A DNA stretch of 64,000 bases from Pseudomonas delhiensis (GTDB lineage Bacteria > Pseudomonadota > Gammaproteobacteria > Pseudomonadales > Pseudomonadaceae): the NCBI RefSeq assembly GCF_900187975.1, contig NZ_FZPC01000010.1, positions 1-64,000 on the forward strand, in the 5' to 3' direction. The notes under the pieces were generated by a model, which was not told the DNA's origin, did not search any database, and was given only the letters and a program-made list of their open reading frames with translations. The position numbers and the translations under genes were made by a program. Shown one piece after another: positions 11,725 to 22,045 of the stretch (the stretch's first letter is position 1; each line of letters starts with the position of its first letter).

Positions 11725-13026
11725 TCAGAGCTCCTGCTCCCGCGTCTCGTGCAGGCACAGCACCGCGATCAGGCTCAGCGCCGCCGCCACCGACACGTAG
11801 CCGCCGACCCAGCCCAGCCCGCCCATGCCCACCAGCTTCTGGGCGATGTAGGGCGCCACCGAGGCGCCGAGGATGCCGCCCAGGTTGTAGGCCGCCGAGG
11901 CGCCGGTGTAGCGCACGCGGGTGGGGAAGAGTTCCGGCAGCAGGGCGCCCATGGGGGCGAAGGTCACGCCCATGAGGAACAGCTCCAGGGCCAGGAAGGC
12001 CGCCACTTCCACCGACGAGCCCTGGCTCAGCAGCGGCTGCATGGTGAAGCCGGAGAGGATGGCGGCGACGCAGCCGACGATCAGCACCGGGCGGCGCCCG
12101 TAGCGGTCGCTCAGCCAGGCGGAGATGGGCGTGGCTGCGGCCATGAACAGCACGGCGAAGCACAGCAGGCCGAGGAACTGCTCGCGGCTGTAGCCCAGGC
12201 TGGTCACCCCGTAGCTCAGCGAGAACACCGTGGAGATATAGAAGAGGGCGTAGCACACCACCATGGCCAGGGCGCCCAGCAGCACCGGGCGCCAGTGGTG
12301 GGCGAACAGCTCGGCGATCGGCAGGCTGGAGCGTTCCTGGCGCGCCATGGCCTTGGCGAACACCGGGGTTTCCGCCAGCTTCAGGCGCACGTAGAGGCCG
12401 ACGATCACCAGCAGCGCGCTGAGGATGAAGGGAATGCGCCAGCCCCAGGCGCGGAACTGCTCCTCGCTGAGGGCCATGGCCAGGCCGAGGAACAGGCCGT
12501 TGGCGGCGAGGAAGCCGATCGACGGGCCCATCTGCGGGAACATGCCGAACCAGGCGCGGCGGTGCCTGGGCGCGTTCTCCGTGGCCAGCAGCGCGGCGCC
12601 GCCCCATTCCCCGCCCAGCCCCAGGCCCTGGCCGAAGCGCAGCAGGCAGAGCAGCGCCGGGGCCCAGGCGCCGATGCTGTCGTAGCCCGGCAGTAGGCCG
12701 ATCAGGGTGGTGGACAGGCCCATCAGCAGCAGCGAGGCGACCAGCGTCGACTTGCGCCCGATGCGGTCGCCGAAGTGGCCGAACAGCGCCGAGCCCAGCG
12801 GCCGGGCGAGGAAGGCGATGCCGAAGGTGATGAAAGCGCTGAGCATCTGCGCGGTGCCCGAGGTCTGCGGGAAGAACACCGGGCCTATCACCAGGGCGGC
12901 GGCGGTGGCGTAGACGTAGAAGTCGTAGAACTCGATGGCGGTGCCGATGAAGCTGGCGACCGCGACCCGCGCGGTGGAGTTGGCGGGTTGCTGTTCGGCG
13001 GCAGCGGCAAGGCTGGCGGTGGTCAT
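11725..13026 (-). CDS. MFS metabolite:H+ symporter
   Basis: A 433-residue, 12-helix major facilitator. IEFYDFYVYATAAALV near the N-terminus and GHFGDRIGRKSTL after helix 2 are typical of the metabolite:H+ symporter group (ShiA/KgtP/ProP-like). DRYGRRPVL repeats the signature in the second half. Substrates in this group are organic acids, shikimate or osmolytes; the gene has no catabolic neighbours that would narrow it. It is convergent with the SGNH gene across a REP cluster. In the 269 bases upstream (13027-13295) I see no gene or clear element. Confidence 0.9.
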   Translation of the reverse strand: MTTASLAAAAEQQPANSTARVAVASFIGTAIEFYDFYVYATAAALVIGPVFFPQTSGTAQMLSAFITFGIAFLARPLGSALFGHFGDRIGRKSTLVASLLLMGLSTTLIGLLPGYDSIGAWAPALLCLLRFGQGLGLGGEWGGAALLATENAPRHRRAWFGMFPQMGPSIGFLAANGLFLGLAMALSEEQFRAWGWRIPFILSALLVIVGLYVRLKLAETPVFAKAMARQERSSLPIAELFAHHWRPVLLGALAMVVCYALFYISTVFSLSYGVTSLGYSREQFLGLLCFAVLFMAAATPISAWLSDRYGRRPVLIVGCVAAILSGFTMQPLLSQGSSVEVAAFLALELFLMGVTFAPMGALLPELFPTRVRYTGASAAYNLGGILGASVAPYIAQKLVGMGGLGWVGGYVSVAAALSLIAVLCLHETREQEL

Positions 13027-13295
13027 GGGATGTCCCTGTCAGTCATGGCCGGCACGGCTCTGCGGGCGTGTCCGGCGGCGATGGATGCGTCGCCCGTGCG
13101 CGAGGCGGGAAGCGCCACCCGGGTAGGGGCCGGCGCGGGAGCCTCGCGGCGGGTCGGGGCGAGGCCGGGCGCAGGCACGGGGCCGGGCTCGGGCTGGCGG
13201 GCGGTCGACTGGCGCCGGGCGTTGCGCGGGTAGCGCAGGCCCTGGCGCGGGATGCTGGGTAAGCAGGGGGCGATTATAGGGCGCGGGCCGGCCGC

Positions 13296-14594
13296 TCAGG
13301 CAAGCCCGCCTGCGCTGCCCGGCGCCGGCGCGGCGGCGCGCCCGGTGAGCCAGACGCGCACGCTCTTCACGCGGTTCTCGCCGGACTGCAGGATTTCCAG
13401 GCGGTAGGGGCCGATGCGCAGGCACACCGGGCAGTCGGGAATCTGCTCCAGCGCCTCGGTGACCAGGCCGTTGAGGGTTTTCGGGCCTTCGCTGGGCAAC
13501 TGCCAGCCGAGGGCGCGGTTGAGCTCGCGGATGTTCGCCGAGCCGTCGATCACGTAGGTGCCGTCGGCCTGGGGATGGATGTCCGGGTTGCGCAGGGCGT
13601 CGGCGTTGCTGAACTCGCCGACGATCTCCTCGAGGATGTCTTCCAGGGTGATGATGCCGATCACCTCGCCGTACTCGTCGACGACGATGCCGATGCGCCG
13701 CTTCTGCTTCTGGAAGTTGATCAACTGGGTGGCCAGCGGCGTGCTCTCGGGGATGAAGTAGGGCTCCAGGCAGGCCGCGCGCAGGCTGTCCTTGGTCAAC
13801 TGGTTGTGCGTCAGCAGGCGGGCGATCTGGCGCATGTGGACGATGCCCTCGACCTGGTTGATGTCGTTGCGGAACACCGGCAGGCGCGTGTGGGTGGTGT
13901 TGCGCAGCTGGCCGATGATGCTCTCCACGTCATCGTCCAGGTCGATGCCCTGCACCTCGTTGCGCGGCACCATGAGGTCGTTCACGGTGATCTTTTCCAG
14001 GTCGAGGATGCTCAGCAGCATGTCCTGGCGGTTGGCGCTGAGCTTCTCGCTGGATTCGCTGACCACGCTGCGCAGCTCGTCGTTGTTCAGCGGCCGGCTG
14101 CGGCGCTGCGCCGGGTCCAGGCCGCACAGCCGCAGGATGCCGTTGCTCACCCCGTTCATCAGCCACAGCAGCGGGCTGAACAGGCGCTGCAGCCACAGCA
14201 GCGGCAGGCTGGCGGGGAAGGCCACGCGCTCCGGGCGCAGGGTGGCGTAGGTCTTGGGGGTGATCTCGCCGAAGATCAGCAGCACCAGGGTCAGCGCCAG
14301 GGCGGTGGGCGCCACCGCGAAGTCGCCCCACAGGCGCAGGGCCAGCACGGTGGCCAGGGACGAGGCGATGACGTTGACCAGGTTGTTGCCGATGAGGATG
14401 GTGCCCAGCAGGCGGTCGGTGCGCAGCAGCAGCCAGCTGGTGCGCCGCGCCGCGCGGTTGCCCTGCTTGGCCTGGTGGCGCAGGCGGTAGCGGTCGAGGC
14501 TGAGCACCCCGGTCTCGACGCTGGAGAAGAATGCCGAGCACAGCAGCAGGACGACCAGCAGGCCGATCAGGTAGCCGGGATGGATGTCGCCCAT
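13296..14594 (-). CDS. CorC/HlyC-type CNNM transporter-associated protein
   Basis: The 432-residue inner-membrane protein has an N-terminal DUF21/CNNM domain of four hydrophobic segments (about residues 1-190), a pair of CBS domains (about 210-335) with VPRNEVQGIDLDDD and VVDEYGEVIGIITLEDILEE, and a C-terminal CorC_HlyC domain. Family members are linked to Mg2+/Co2+ efflux or divalent-cation homeostasis. The proximity to ffh and a CcsA-like protein is a conserved gammaproteobacterial arrangement. It is 48 bases downstream of the CcsA-like gene and probably in the same transcript. Confidence 0.92.
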   Translation of the reverse strand: MGDIHPGYLIGLLVVLLLCSAFFSSVETGVLSLDRYRLRHQAKQGNRAARRTSWLLLRTDRLLGTILIGNNLVNVIASSLATVLALRLWGDFAVAPTALALTLVLLIFGEITPKTYATLRPERVAFPASLPLLWLQRLFSPLLWLMNGVSNGILRLCGLDPAQRRSRPLNNDELRSVVSESSEKLSANRQDMLLSILDLEKITVNDLMVPRNEVQGIDLDDDVESIIGQLRNTTHTRLPVFRNDINQVEGIVHMRQIARLLTHNQLTKDSLRAACLEPYFIPESTPLATQLINFQKQKRRIGIVVDEYGEVIGIITLEDILEEIVGEFSNADALRNPDIHPQADGTYVIDGSANIRELNRALGWQLPSEGPKTLNGLVTEALEQIPDCPVCLRIGPYRLEILQSGENRVKSVRVWLTGRAAAPAPGSAGGLA

Positions 14595-14642
14595 GCGTCG
14601 GGTTCCCTCAGCGTTCCGGGGCGCGCCCAGGCGCCGCCGGGC

Positions 14643-15443
14643 TCAGATGTGCAGGATGAATTCCTTGACCAGCTTGCTGCCGAAGTAGGCCAGCATCAAC
14701 AGGCAGAAGCCGGCCAGGGTCCAGCGGATCGCCTTGTGCCCGCGCCAGCCGAGCTGGTGGCGGCCCCACAGCAGCACGGCGAAGACCACCCAGGCGAAGC
14801 AGGAGAGGATGGTCTTGTGCGCCAGGTGCTGGGTGAACAGGTTGTCGAGGAACAGCCAGCCGGAGACCAGCGACAGCGAGAGCAGCACCCAGCCGCCCCA
14901 GAGGAAGCCGAACAGCAGGCTTTCCATGGTCTGCAGCGGCGGGAAGTTGCGGATCAGCCCGGCCGGGTGCTTGTGCTTGAGGCGGTGGTCCTGCACCAGC
15001 AGCAGCAGGGCCTGGAACACCGCGATGGTGAGCAGGCCGTAGGCCAGCACCGAGAGCAGGATGTGCGCGAGGATGCCCGGCTGCTCGTTGATCGGCTCCA
15101 GGGTGCCGTGGGGCACCAGCACCGACAGCGCGGCGGTCAGCATGCCCAGGGGGAAGAGGAACAGCAGCAGGTTCTCCACCGGGATGCGCAGGCAGGCCAG
15201 CAGGGTCAGGGCGATCACCGCCGCGGCGATCAGGTTGGCGGCGTTGAAGAAGTCCAGCACCAGCCCGGCGTCGGTCAGCAGTTGCGGCGCCAGGCCCAGG
15301 CACTGGGCGATCAGCGCGGCCAGGCCGAGCGCCAGCAGCAGGGGTTTGTTCGGCGCGGCGCGGCGCGCCAGGCAGACACCGTGGTAGGCCGTGGCGCCCA
15401 GGTAGAGGAGGGCGGCGAGCAGGCTGGGCAGCAGAGGGTGCAT
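14643..15443 (-). CDS. CcsA/CcmC-like inner-membrane protein (YpjD type)
   Basis: A 266-residue protein with about eight hydrophobic segments and the cytochrome c assembly protein (CcsA/CcmC) architecture. HGTLEPINEQPGILAHILLS contains the conserved loop with histidines, and WVVFAVLLWGRHQLGWRGHK (near the C-terminus) is the typical end of YpjD proteins. It is upstream of CorC and divergent from ffh, as in E. coli. Its contribution to cytochrome c maturation is not established. The start MHPLLPSLL is preferred over an upstream ATG at 15485, since AAGAAG precedes it and the extension is not hydrophobic. Confidence 0.88.
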   Translation of the reverse strand: MHPLLPSLLAALLYLGATAYHGVCLARRAAPNKPLLLALGLAALIAQCLGLAPQLLTDAGLVLDFFNAANLIAAAVIALTLLACLRIPVENLLLFLFPLGMLTAALSVLVPHGTLEPINEQPGILAHILLSVLAYGLLTIAVFQALLLLVQDHRLKHKHPAGLIRNFPPLQTMESLLFGFLWGGWVLLSLSLVSGWLFLDNLFTQHLAHKTILSCFAWVVFAVLLWGRHQLGWRGHKAIRWTLAGFCLLMLAYFGSKLVKEFILHI

Positions 15444-15575
15444 AGCTTCTTGGGCGAATCCTTCGAAAGGTGCCGAGTTTGGCACAGAACGGCCGTGCCT
15501 AGAAAGCAGCCGGGAACGCTTCGCTTTCTCGCTGCGGCGGGATCATCGGCGGTGTCTGTGGCCTTCGCAGTTGGT

Positions 15576-15581
15576 TATAAT
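15576..15581 (+). promoter_or_regulatory. -10 element TATAAT upstream of ffh
   Basis: A perfect TATAAT hexamer lies 55 bases before the ffh start codon. A consensus -35 is not obvious, but the position fits a housekeeping promoter in the ffh/CcsA-like divergent region. Confidence 0.6.
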
Positions 15582-15635
15582 CCCGCGCTTGCTGCCACGC
15601 CCACCCCGGCCGGCCACGGCCCGATAGGAACGCGC

Positions 15636-17009
<1,374 letters not shown>

Positions 17010-17049
17010 GCCGCAGGCCCGCCTGCCTGGCGGGCCGACGTGCTGCGGC

Positions 17050-17078
17050 TTGCGGCGCGGGGCTTTAGCTCATAGAAT
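17050..17078 (+). promoter_or_regulatory. sigma-70 promoter of the rpsP operon
   Basis: TTGCGG (17050-17055), a 17-base spacer and TAGAAT (17073-17078) form a well-spaced promoter. The -10 ends 73 bases before the rpsP ATG, leaving a leader that contains a T-rich stretch (TTTCTTTTTTGC). Confidence 0.7.
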
Positions 17079-17151
17079 ATGCGGCCTTTCGGGCTCCATG
17101 CCCGGGGGCTGCATTTCTTTTTTGCAAGCAAACCATAGGAACAACGTACGC

Positions 17152-17400
17152 ATGGTAACCATTCGTCTGGCTCGTGGCGGCTCCAAGAAGCGCCCGTTCT
17201 ATCACCTGACCGTGACCAACAGCCGCAACGCTCGCGACGGCCGTTTCGTCGAGCGCGTCGGTTTCTTCAACCCGATCGCCACTGGCGCCGAAGTCAAGCT
17301 CTCGGTCAACCAGGAGCGTCTGAACTACTGGCTGAGCCAGGGTGCCCAACCGTCCGAGCGCGTAGCCCAGCTGATCAAGGAAGCCGCCAAGGCTGCCTGA
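17152..17400 (+). CDS. rpsP: 30S ribosomal protein S16
   Basis: S16 is a primary binder needed for 30S assembly. The product is 82 residues, the standard Pseudomonas length, and begins [19 protein letters not shown]. It is the first gene of the conserved operon rpsP-rimM-trmD-rplS, with a gap of only five bases to rimM. TAGGA lies upstream of the ATG. The frame extends upstream to 17050 but only the short form matches S16. Confidence 0.98.
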   Translation: MVTIRLARGGSKKRPFYHLTVTNSRNARDGRFVERVGFFNPIATGAEVKLSVNQERLNYWLSQGAQPSERVAQLIKEAAKAA

Positions 17401-17405
17401 AGTCG

Positions 17406-17939
17406 ATGAGCACGATGCCTGCCGCCGAGGAAATGATCGTTCTCGGCAAGATAGTTTCCGTGCATGGCATTCGTGGCGAGGTGAAGGTGTATTCCTTTAC
17501 CGACCCGTTGGACAACCTGCTGGACTACCGGCGCTGGACGCTACGGCGTGGCACCGAGGTTCGACAGGCTGAACTGGTCAGTGGCCGCGTGCAGGGCAAT
17601 GTCCTGGTGGCGAAGCTGAAGGGCCTGGATGATCGCGAAGTCGCCCGCACCTATGCGGATTTCGAGATCCTGGTGCCGCGCAGCGAGCTCCCGGAGCTGG
17701 ACGACGGCGAGTTCTACTGGAGCCAGTTGGAAGGTCTCAAGGTGATCGATACGAACGGGCAACTGTTCGGGATACTCGACCACATGCTGGAGACCGGCGC
17801 CAACGACGTGATGGTGGTCAAGCCCTGTGCGGGCAGCCTGGACGACCGCGAGCGCCTGTTGCCCTATACGGAGCAATGCGTGCAATCGGTGGACCTGGCA
17901 GCCGGCGAGATCAGGGTGGACTGGGACGCGGATTTCTGA
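17406..17939 (+). CDS. rimM: Ribosome maturation factor RimM
   Basis: RimM binds S19 and helps 30S head maturation. The 177-residue protein has the N-terminal beta-barrel (VLGKIVSVHGIRGEVKVYSF) and the C-terminal PRC-barrel domain (LDDGEFYWSQLEGLKVID to the end). A second ATG at codon 4 (MPAAEEM) is an alternative start and cannot be excluded. It sits between rpsP and trmD as usual. Confidence 0.97.
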   Translation: MSTMPAAEEMIVLGKIVSVHGIRGEVKVYSFTDPLDNLLDYRRWTLRRGTEVRQAELVSGRVQGNVLVAKLKGLDDREVARTYADFEILVPRSELPELDDGEFYWSQLEGLKVIDTNGQLFGILDHMLETGANDVMVVKPCAGSLDDRERLLPYTEQCVQSVDLAAGEIRVDWDADF

Positions 17940-17963
17940 CCCGCAGGGTAGGAGTTTCAACCC

Positions 17964-18707
17964 ATGTGGATCGGGGTCATCAGCATCTTTCCGGAGATGT
18001 TCCGCGCCATCAGTGACTACGGCATCACCAGCCGTGCGGTGAAACAGGAGCTGATCCGGCTCGAGTGTTTCAACCCACGCAACAACACTGATGACCGTCA
18101 CCAGACGGTGGACGACCGGCCCTTCGGCGGTGGTCCGGGCATGGTGATGAAGATCAGGCCGCTGGAAGGCGCACTGGGCGATGCCCGGCAAGCCGCAGGC
18201 GGACCGGCGAAGGTGATCTACCTGTCGCCGCAGGGCCGCAAGCTGACGCAGGCGGCCGTGAAGGAACTGGCGAACGAGGAACGACTGATCCTGATCGCCG
18301 GGCGTTACGAAGGCATCGACGAGCGCTTCATTGAAGAGCATGTCGATGAGGAATGGTCGATTGGCGATTATGTCCTGTCCGGGGGTGAGCTTCCGGCCAT
18401 GGTGCTGATCGACGCGGTCACGCGGTTGTTGCCCGGTGCATTGGGCCACGTGGACTCCGCCGAGGAGGACTCCTTCACGGATGGCCTGCTCGACTGTCCG
18501 CACTACACCCGCCCCGAGGTGTACGCAGACAAACGTGTTCCCGAGGTGCTGCTCAGCGGCAACCACGAACACATCCGGCGCTGGCGTTTGCAGCAGTCCC
18601 TAGGCAGGACCTGGGAACGACGTGCCGATCTTCTGGATTGCCGCTCGCTTTCTGGAGAAGAGAAGAAGCTGCTGGAGGAATACATCCGCCAGCGGGACGA
18701 TAGTTAA
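17964..18707 (+). CDS. trmD: tRNA (guanine-N1)-methyltransferase
   Basis: TrmD methylates G37 of tRNAs reading CNN, preventing frameshifting. The 247-residue enzyme starts [13 protein letters not shown] and has the knotted SAM-binding SPOUT fold. [21 protein letters not shown] and [18 protein letters not shown] include the conserved AdoMet-binding and catalytic residues (Asp in DERF; Arg in GRYEG). GTAGGAG precedes the ATG. Third gene of the rpsP operon. Confidence 0.98.
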   Translation: MWIGVISIFPEMFRAISDYGITSRAVKQELIRLECFNPRNNTDDRHQTVDDRPFGGGPGMVMKIRPLEGALGDARQAAGGPAKVIYLSPQGRKLTQAAVKELANEERLILIAGRYEGIDERFIEEHVDEEWSIGDYVLSGGELPAMVLIDAVTRLLPGALGHVDSAEEDSFTDGLLDCPHYTRPEVYADKRVPEVLLSGNHEHIRRWRLQQSLGRTWERRADLLDCRSLSGEEKKLLEEYIRQRDDS

Positions 18708-18750
18708 CGTATCGATGGCGAGCGCCGAGCGCTTGTCTTAGGAGCACGAA

Positions 18751-19101
18751 ATGACCAACAAGATCATTCAGCAGATCGAAGCTGAACAGATGAGCAAAGA
18801 GATTCCGGCGTTCGCCCCCGGCGACACCGTAATCGTCCAGGTGAAAGTGAAGGAAGGCGACCGTCAGCGTCTGCAGGCCTTCGAAGGCGTCGTGATCGGC
18901 AAGCGCAACCGCGGCCTGAACAGCGCGTTCACCGTTCGCAAGATCTCCAACGGCGTAGGCGTCGAGCGTACCTTCCAGACCTACAGCCCGCTGGTAGACA
19001 GCATCAGCGTCAAGCGTCGCGGCGACGTGCGCAAGGCCAAGCTGTACTACCTCCGCGAACTGTCCGGCAAGGCAGCGCGCATCAAGGAAAAACTGGTCTG
19101 A
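18751..19101 (+). CDS. rplS: 50S ribosomal protein L19
   Basis: L19 lies at the 30S-50S interface of the ribosome. The 116-residue protein starts [19 protein letters not shown] and contains [20 protein letters not shown], the L19 signature. It closes the operon 43 bases after trmD, with TTAGGAGCACGAA as ribosome-binding region, and is followed by a perfect intrinsic terminator. Confidence 0.98.
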   Translation: MTNKIIQQIEAEQMSKEIPAFAPGDTVIVQVKVKEGDRQRLQAFEGVVIGKRNRGLNSAFTVRKISNGVGVERTFQTYSPLVDSISVKRRGDVRKAKLYYLRELSGKAARIKEKLV

Positions 19102-19124
19102 GTCCACGACTCCCAGTCGATCCG

Positions 19125-19153
19125 GAAAAAAGCAGCCCTCGGGCTGCTTTTTT
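19125..19153 (+). terminator. Terminator of the rpsP-rplS operon
   Basis: AAAAAAGCAGCC-CTC-GGGCTGCTTTTTT is a near-perfect hairpin flanked by A and T runs, placed 23 bases after the rplS stop codon. It could work on both strands. Confidence 0.95.
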
Positions 19154-19188
19154 CATGCCTGGGATTTGGTGGGAAGGTGATGGCAACC

Positions 19189-19287
19189 TGTAGGAGCGGG
19201 CCCTGCCCGCGATTTCGCGCGCAGGGCGCGCTCCTACAACTATGCCTCCGGAACCGTGGGGCGCGTGCGTAGGACTCCGTCCGCGAT
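19189..19287. repeat. REP-like inverted pair plus a half unit
   Basis: A complete TGTAGGAGCG ... CGCTCCTACA pair occupies 19189-19238. A degraded unit (GTAGGACTCCGTCCGCGAT) follows at about 19269-19287. Both lie between the rplS terminator and the convergent downstream gene. Confidence 0.8.
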
Positions 19288-19330
19288 CAGGCCAACAGAC
19301 GACTCCCGGTTTCCCGGCTTCCCGGCCGCC

Positions 19331-20005
19331 TCACGGCCGCATGCTGACGCGCAGCGAAGCCTGGGACAGGTCGATGTCCTGCAGGCTCAGGCTGCCCATG
19401 CTCTGGCTCTGCGGGGCGCCGGCGACGCGGATGTTGTCGAAGCGCATCTCGCCGATGGAGCTGGGCAGGCGCAGGCTGATGGAGCCGTCGGGGTTGACGT
19501 TGGAGGCCAGGTGCTCGGTGTCGTAGACCACGTCCTTCATCGAGGTTTCGGCCTGCAGGCTGTCCACCACCGGCAGCACCAGGCGCGCCAGCTGCTTCAT
19601 GGTGCCCACGCCGTCGCCGGCCTCGGCGCTGACGAACAGGCTCTGCAGCGCCTCGTCGAAGCCCTGGGCGTTGATGCCGCTCATCTCGCTGTCGCTCAGC
19701 GGCTTCAGCCCGCGCTGCTGGTGGCTCTGGCCGATCGCAGGAGCCTGGCGCTGGATGTCCGCGCTGGCCAGTTGGAAGGGCCCGAGCAGGGCCGCCACCA
19801 GGGTGGCGGCCAGGCGCAGGTTGTTCTGCTTCTTCAGCGCCCGCCTGACCTGGCGCTCGCTGATCCAGCCCTGGGCGATCAGGGTTTCCCCCAGGCGCAG
19901 GCCGTTGCGCAACTGCAGCTGGATCGCCTGGTCCAGCTGGGCGGCGCTGATCAGGCCCTTGTTGACGAGAATCTGGCCGAGGCGGGAATTCTGGGTATTG
20001 GACAT
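19331..20005 (-). CDS. Orphan protein with GspE N-terminal-like domain
   Basis: I cannot assign a function. The 224-residue product (start MSNTQNSRLGQIL) has at residues 5-60 the pattern LGQILVNKGLISAAQLDQA ... RLGETLIAQGWISERQVRRAL, which matches the N-terminal domain of type II secretion/MshE ATPases (GSPII_E_N), a domain that in MshE binds c-di-GMP. A hydrophobic stretch follows (LAATLVAALLGPFQLASA, about 62-80), so the rest may be periplasmic. The C-terminal part ends in the repeats FDNIRVAGAP...SLSLQDIDLSQASLRVSM. No ATPase domain is present. The start is chosen at the ATG just before the domain. Confidence 0.75.
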   Translation of the reverse strand: MSNTQNSRLGQILVNKGLISAAQLDQAIQLQLRNGLRLGETLIAQGWISERQVRRALKKQNNLRLAATLVAALLGPFQLASADIQRQAPAIGQSHQQRGLKPLSDSEMSGINAQGFDEALQSLFVSAEAGDGVGTMKQLARLVLPVVDSLQAETSMKDVVYDTEHLASNVNPDGSISLRLPSSIGEMRFDNIRVAGAPQSQSMGSLSLQDIDLSQASLRVSMRP

Positions 20006-20128
20006 GGTGGTGGACCGCGTAGGCAAAGAATGATGGCGTGGTGCAATCATTGCTTCCGGCACGCCGCCTGTCACCCATCTTAGGATAGGCTGACGAAGGA
20101 TTCGCCAGCCGATCCCGGGGCATTCCGA

Positions 20129-21952
20129 CTATCGGTCGCCCTCCTTGCCGGCGGCGTCGGCGCCTTCCTCGATCAGCGCTATCACCAGCCAGCCCTCCCC
20201 GGGGGTCAGGGGCCGGGTGCTACTGGCCACGTGCATCCAGCCCGACGGGTCGCGGGCGAACAGCAGGGTGGCGGCGTTGCCGTACAGCGCCTGGTACCGC
20301 TCCCAGCCGAAGCTCTCGCTGAGCAGGGTGCTGCGCACCTCGGCGCCGCGGGACAGCAGGCCGGCGAACTGCGGGTAGCTCAGCTCGCGCGGGCTCAGGT
20401 TCTGCCCGCGGTGCTGGTCGCTGGCGCGGTGCTTGTCGCTGCGCCGGCTCTCCTGGCCGCTGGTCAGGCTGTAGAGGCGGGCGCCGAACTCGTGGCGGAA
20501 GCGCATGCAGGCCAGGGTGTTCAGCTCGCCCGAGGGCGACAGGGCCAGCAGGTGGCCGAGGCCGACCAGGTCCAGGTGCGCCTCGGCATGCTGCGAGGTG
20601 GGGTTGCCGAAGTAGGTGGGCAGGTTGTCCATGCGCGCGGCGCGGATGTTCTCCCAGCTGGAGTCGGTGAGCAGCACGCGGCTGCCGGCGTTCTTCAGCG
20701 CCGTGCCGATGGCCCGCGCCACCGGGTTGGCGCCGACGATGAGGAAGCCGCTGGGCGCCGGCTCCGCCACCTTCAGCAGGCGCGCCAGGGGCCGCGCGGT
20801 GGCGCTCTGCAGGACCACGGTGCCGATGATCACCAGGAAGGTCAGCGGCACCAGCAGCTGGGCCTGTTCATGGCCGGCTTCCTGCAGGCGGATGGCGAAG
20901 ATCGCCGAGACCGCCGCCGCGACTATCCCGCGCGGGGCTATCCAGGCCAGCAGCGCGCGTTCGCGCCAGTCCAGCGACGAGCCGGCGCTGCTCACCAGCA
21001 CGTTCAGCGGCCGCGCCACGAACTGGATCAGCGCCAGCACCAGCAGCGCCGCCGGGCCCAGGCCGAGCAGGGCGGACAGGTCCAGGCGCGCGGCGAGGAC
21101 GATGAACAGGCCGGAGATCAGCAGCACGCTGAGGTTCTCCTTGAAGTGCAGGATCTGCCGCACGTCCACGCCCTTCATGTTGGCCAGGCACATGCCCATC
21201 AGCGTCACCGCCAGCAGGCCGGACTCGTGCACCGTCAGGTTGGCGCCGATGAAGATGCCCAGCACCGCCGACAGCGCGGCCAGGTTGTGCAGGTAGTCCG
21301 GCAGCCACTGGCGGCGCAGCACCTGGCCCAGGGCCAGGCCGCCGAGGATGCCGAAGGCGCTGCCGCAGGCGATCACCGCGGCGAAGGTCAGCAGGCTGTC
21401 GCGCCAGCCGCTGCCGGCGTCGCTGGCGGCGATGAAGCTGTACACCACCACCGCCAGCAGCGCGCCCAGCGGGTCGATGACGATGCCTTCCCAGCGCAGG
21501 ATGTTGGCGATGGTCGCCTTCGGCCGCACCACGCGCAGCATCGGCACTATCACCGTGGGGCCGGTGACCAGGGTGAGGGTGCCGAACAGCAGCGCCATCT
21601 CCCAGCCGAAGCCCAGCAGCCAGTGCGTCGCCAGGGCGATCACGCCCCAGGTCAGCAGCGCGCCCCAGGTGACCATGCGCTGCACCACCTTGCCGATCTC
21701 GCGCCATTCGCTGAAGTGCAGGGTAAGGCTGCCCTCGAAGAGGATCAGCGCCACCGACAGCGAGACCAGGGGGAACAGCAGCGGGCCGAACAGCGCCTGC
21801 GGGTCGAGCAGGCCGAGCAGGGGGCCGGCGAGGATGCCGGACAGCAGCAGGAAGAGGATCGCCGGCAGGCGCAGGCGCCAGGCCAGCCACTGGCAGAGCA
21901 GGGCGCCGGCGCCGATGCCGCCGAGGGAAAGCAGAACGCGGGTTTCATCCAT
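20129..21952 (-). CDS. CPA1-type sodium/hydrogen antiporter with TrkA-N-like region
   Basis: A 607-residue membrane protein starting MDETRVLLSLGGIGAGALL. Twelve or so hydrophobic segments span about residues 1-400, with the CPA-family features LLSGILAGPLLG and a WEGIVIDPLGALLAVVVYSF segment containing the ion-binding Asp. A cytoplasmic part follows (SGFLIVGANPVARAIGTALK), resembling a nucleotide-binding TrkA-N/RCK fold. It should exchange Na+ or K+ for H+. CAAGGAA precedes the ATG; the long upstream frame is antisense to xerD. It is divergent from xerD, as in P. aeruginosa. Confidence 0.9.
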   Translation of the reverse strand: MDETRVLLSLGGIGAGALLCQWLAWRLRLPAILFLLLSGILAGPLLGLLDPQALFGPLLFPLVSLSVALILFEGSLTLHFSEWREIGKVVQRMVTWGALLTWGVIALATHWLLGFGWEMALLFGTLTLVTGPTVIVPMLRVVRPKATIANILRWEGIVIDPLGALLAVVVYSFIAASDAGSGWRDSLLTFAAVIACGSAFGILGGLALGQVLRRQWLPDYLHNLAALSAVLGIFIGANLTVHESGLLAVTLMGMCLANMKGVDVRQILHFKENLSVLLISGLFIVLAARLDLSALLGLGPAALLVLALIQFVARPLNVLVSSAGSSLDWRERALLAWIAPRGIVAAAVSAIFAIRLQEAGHEQAQLLVPLTFLVIIGTVVLQSATARPLARLLKVAEPAPSGFLIVGANPVARAIGTALKNAGSRVLLTDSSWENIRAARMDNLPTYFGNPTSQHAEAHLDLVGLGHLLALSPSGELNTLACMRFRHEFGARLYSLTSGQESRRSDKHRASDQHRGQNLSPRELSYPQFAGLLSRGAEVRSTLLSESFGWERYQALYGNAATLLFARDPSGWMHVASSTRPLTPGEGWLVIALIEEGADAAGKEGDR

Positions 21953-22045
21953 GCGTGGGGTTCCTTGACGAGGGTTTGGCTGGCCGCGGACGGCCCGCCT
22001 GTGGAAGACTAGCCGCGTCCCGACCGCTTTAGAAACCGCCAGCGC

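Noticed and set aside
13575-15635. Upstream extension of ffh by almost 700 codons
   Set aside because: It overlaps corC-like and CcsA-like genes in antisense and has low-complexity composition; Ffh has its normal length from 15636.
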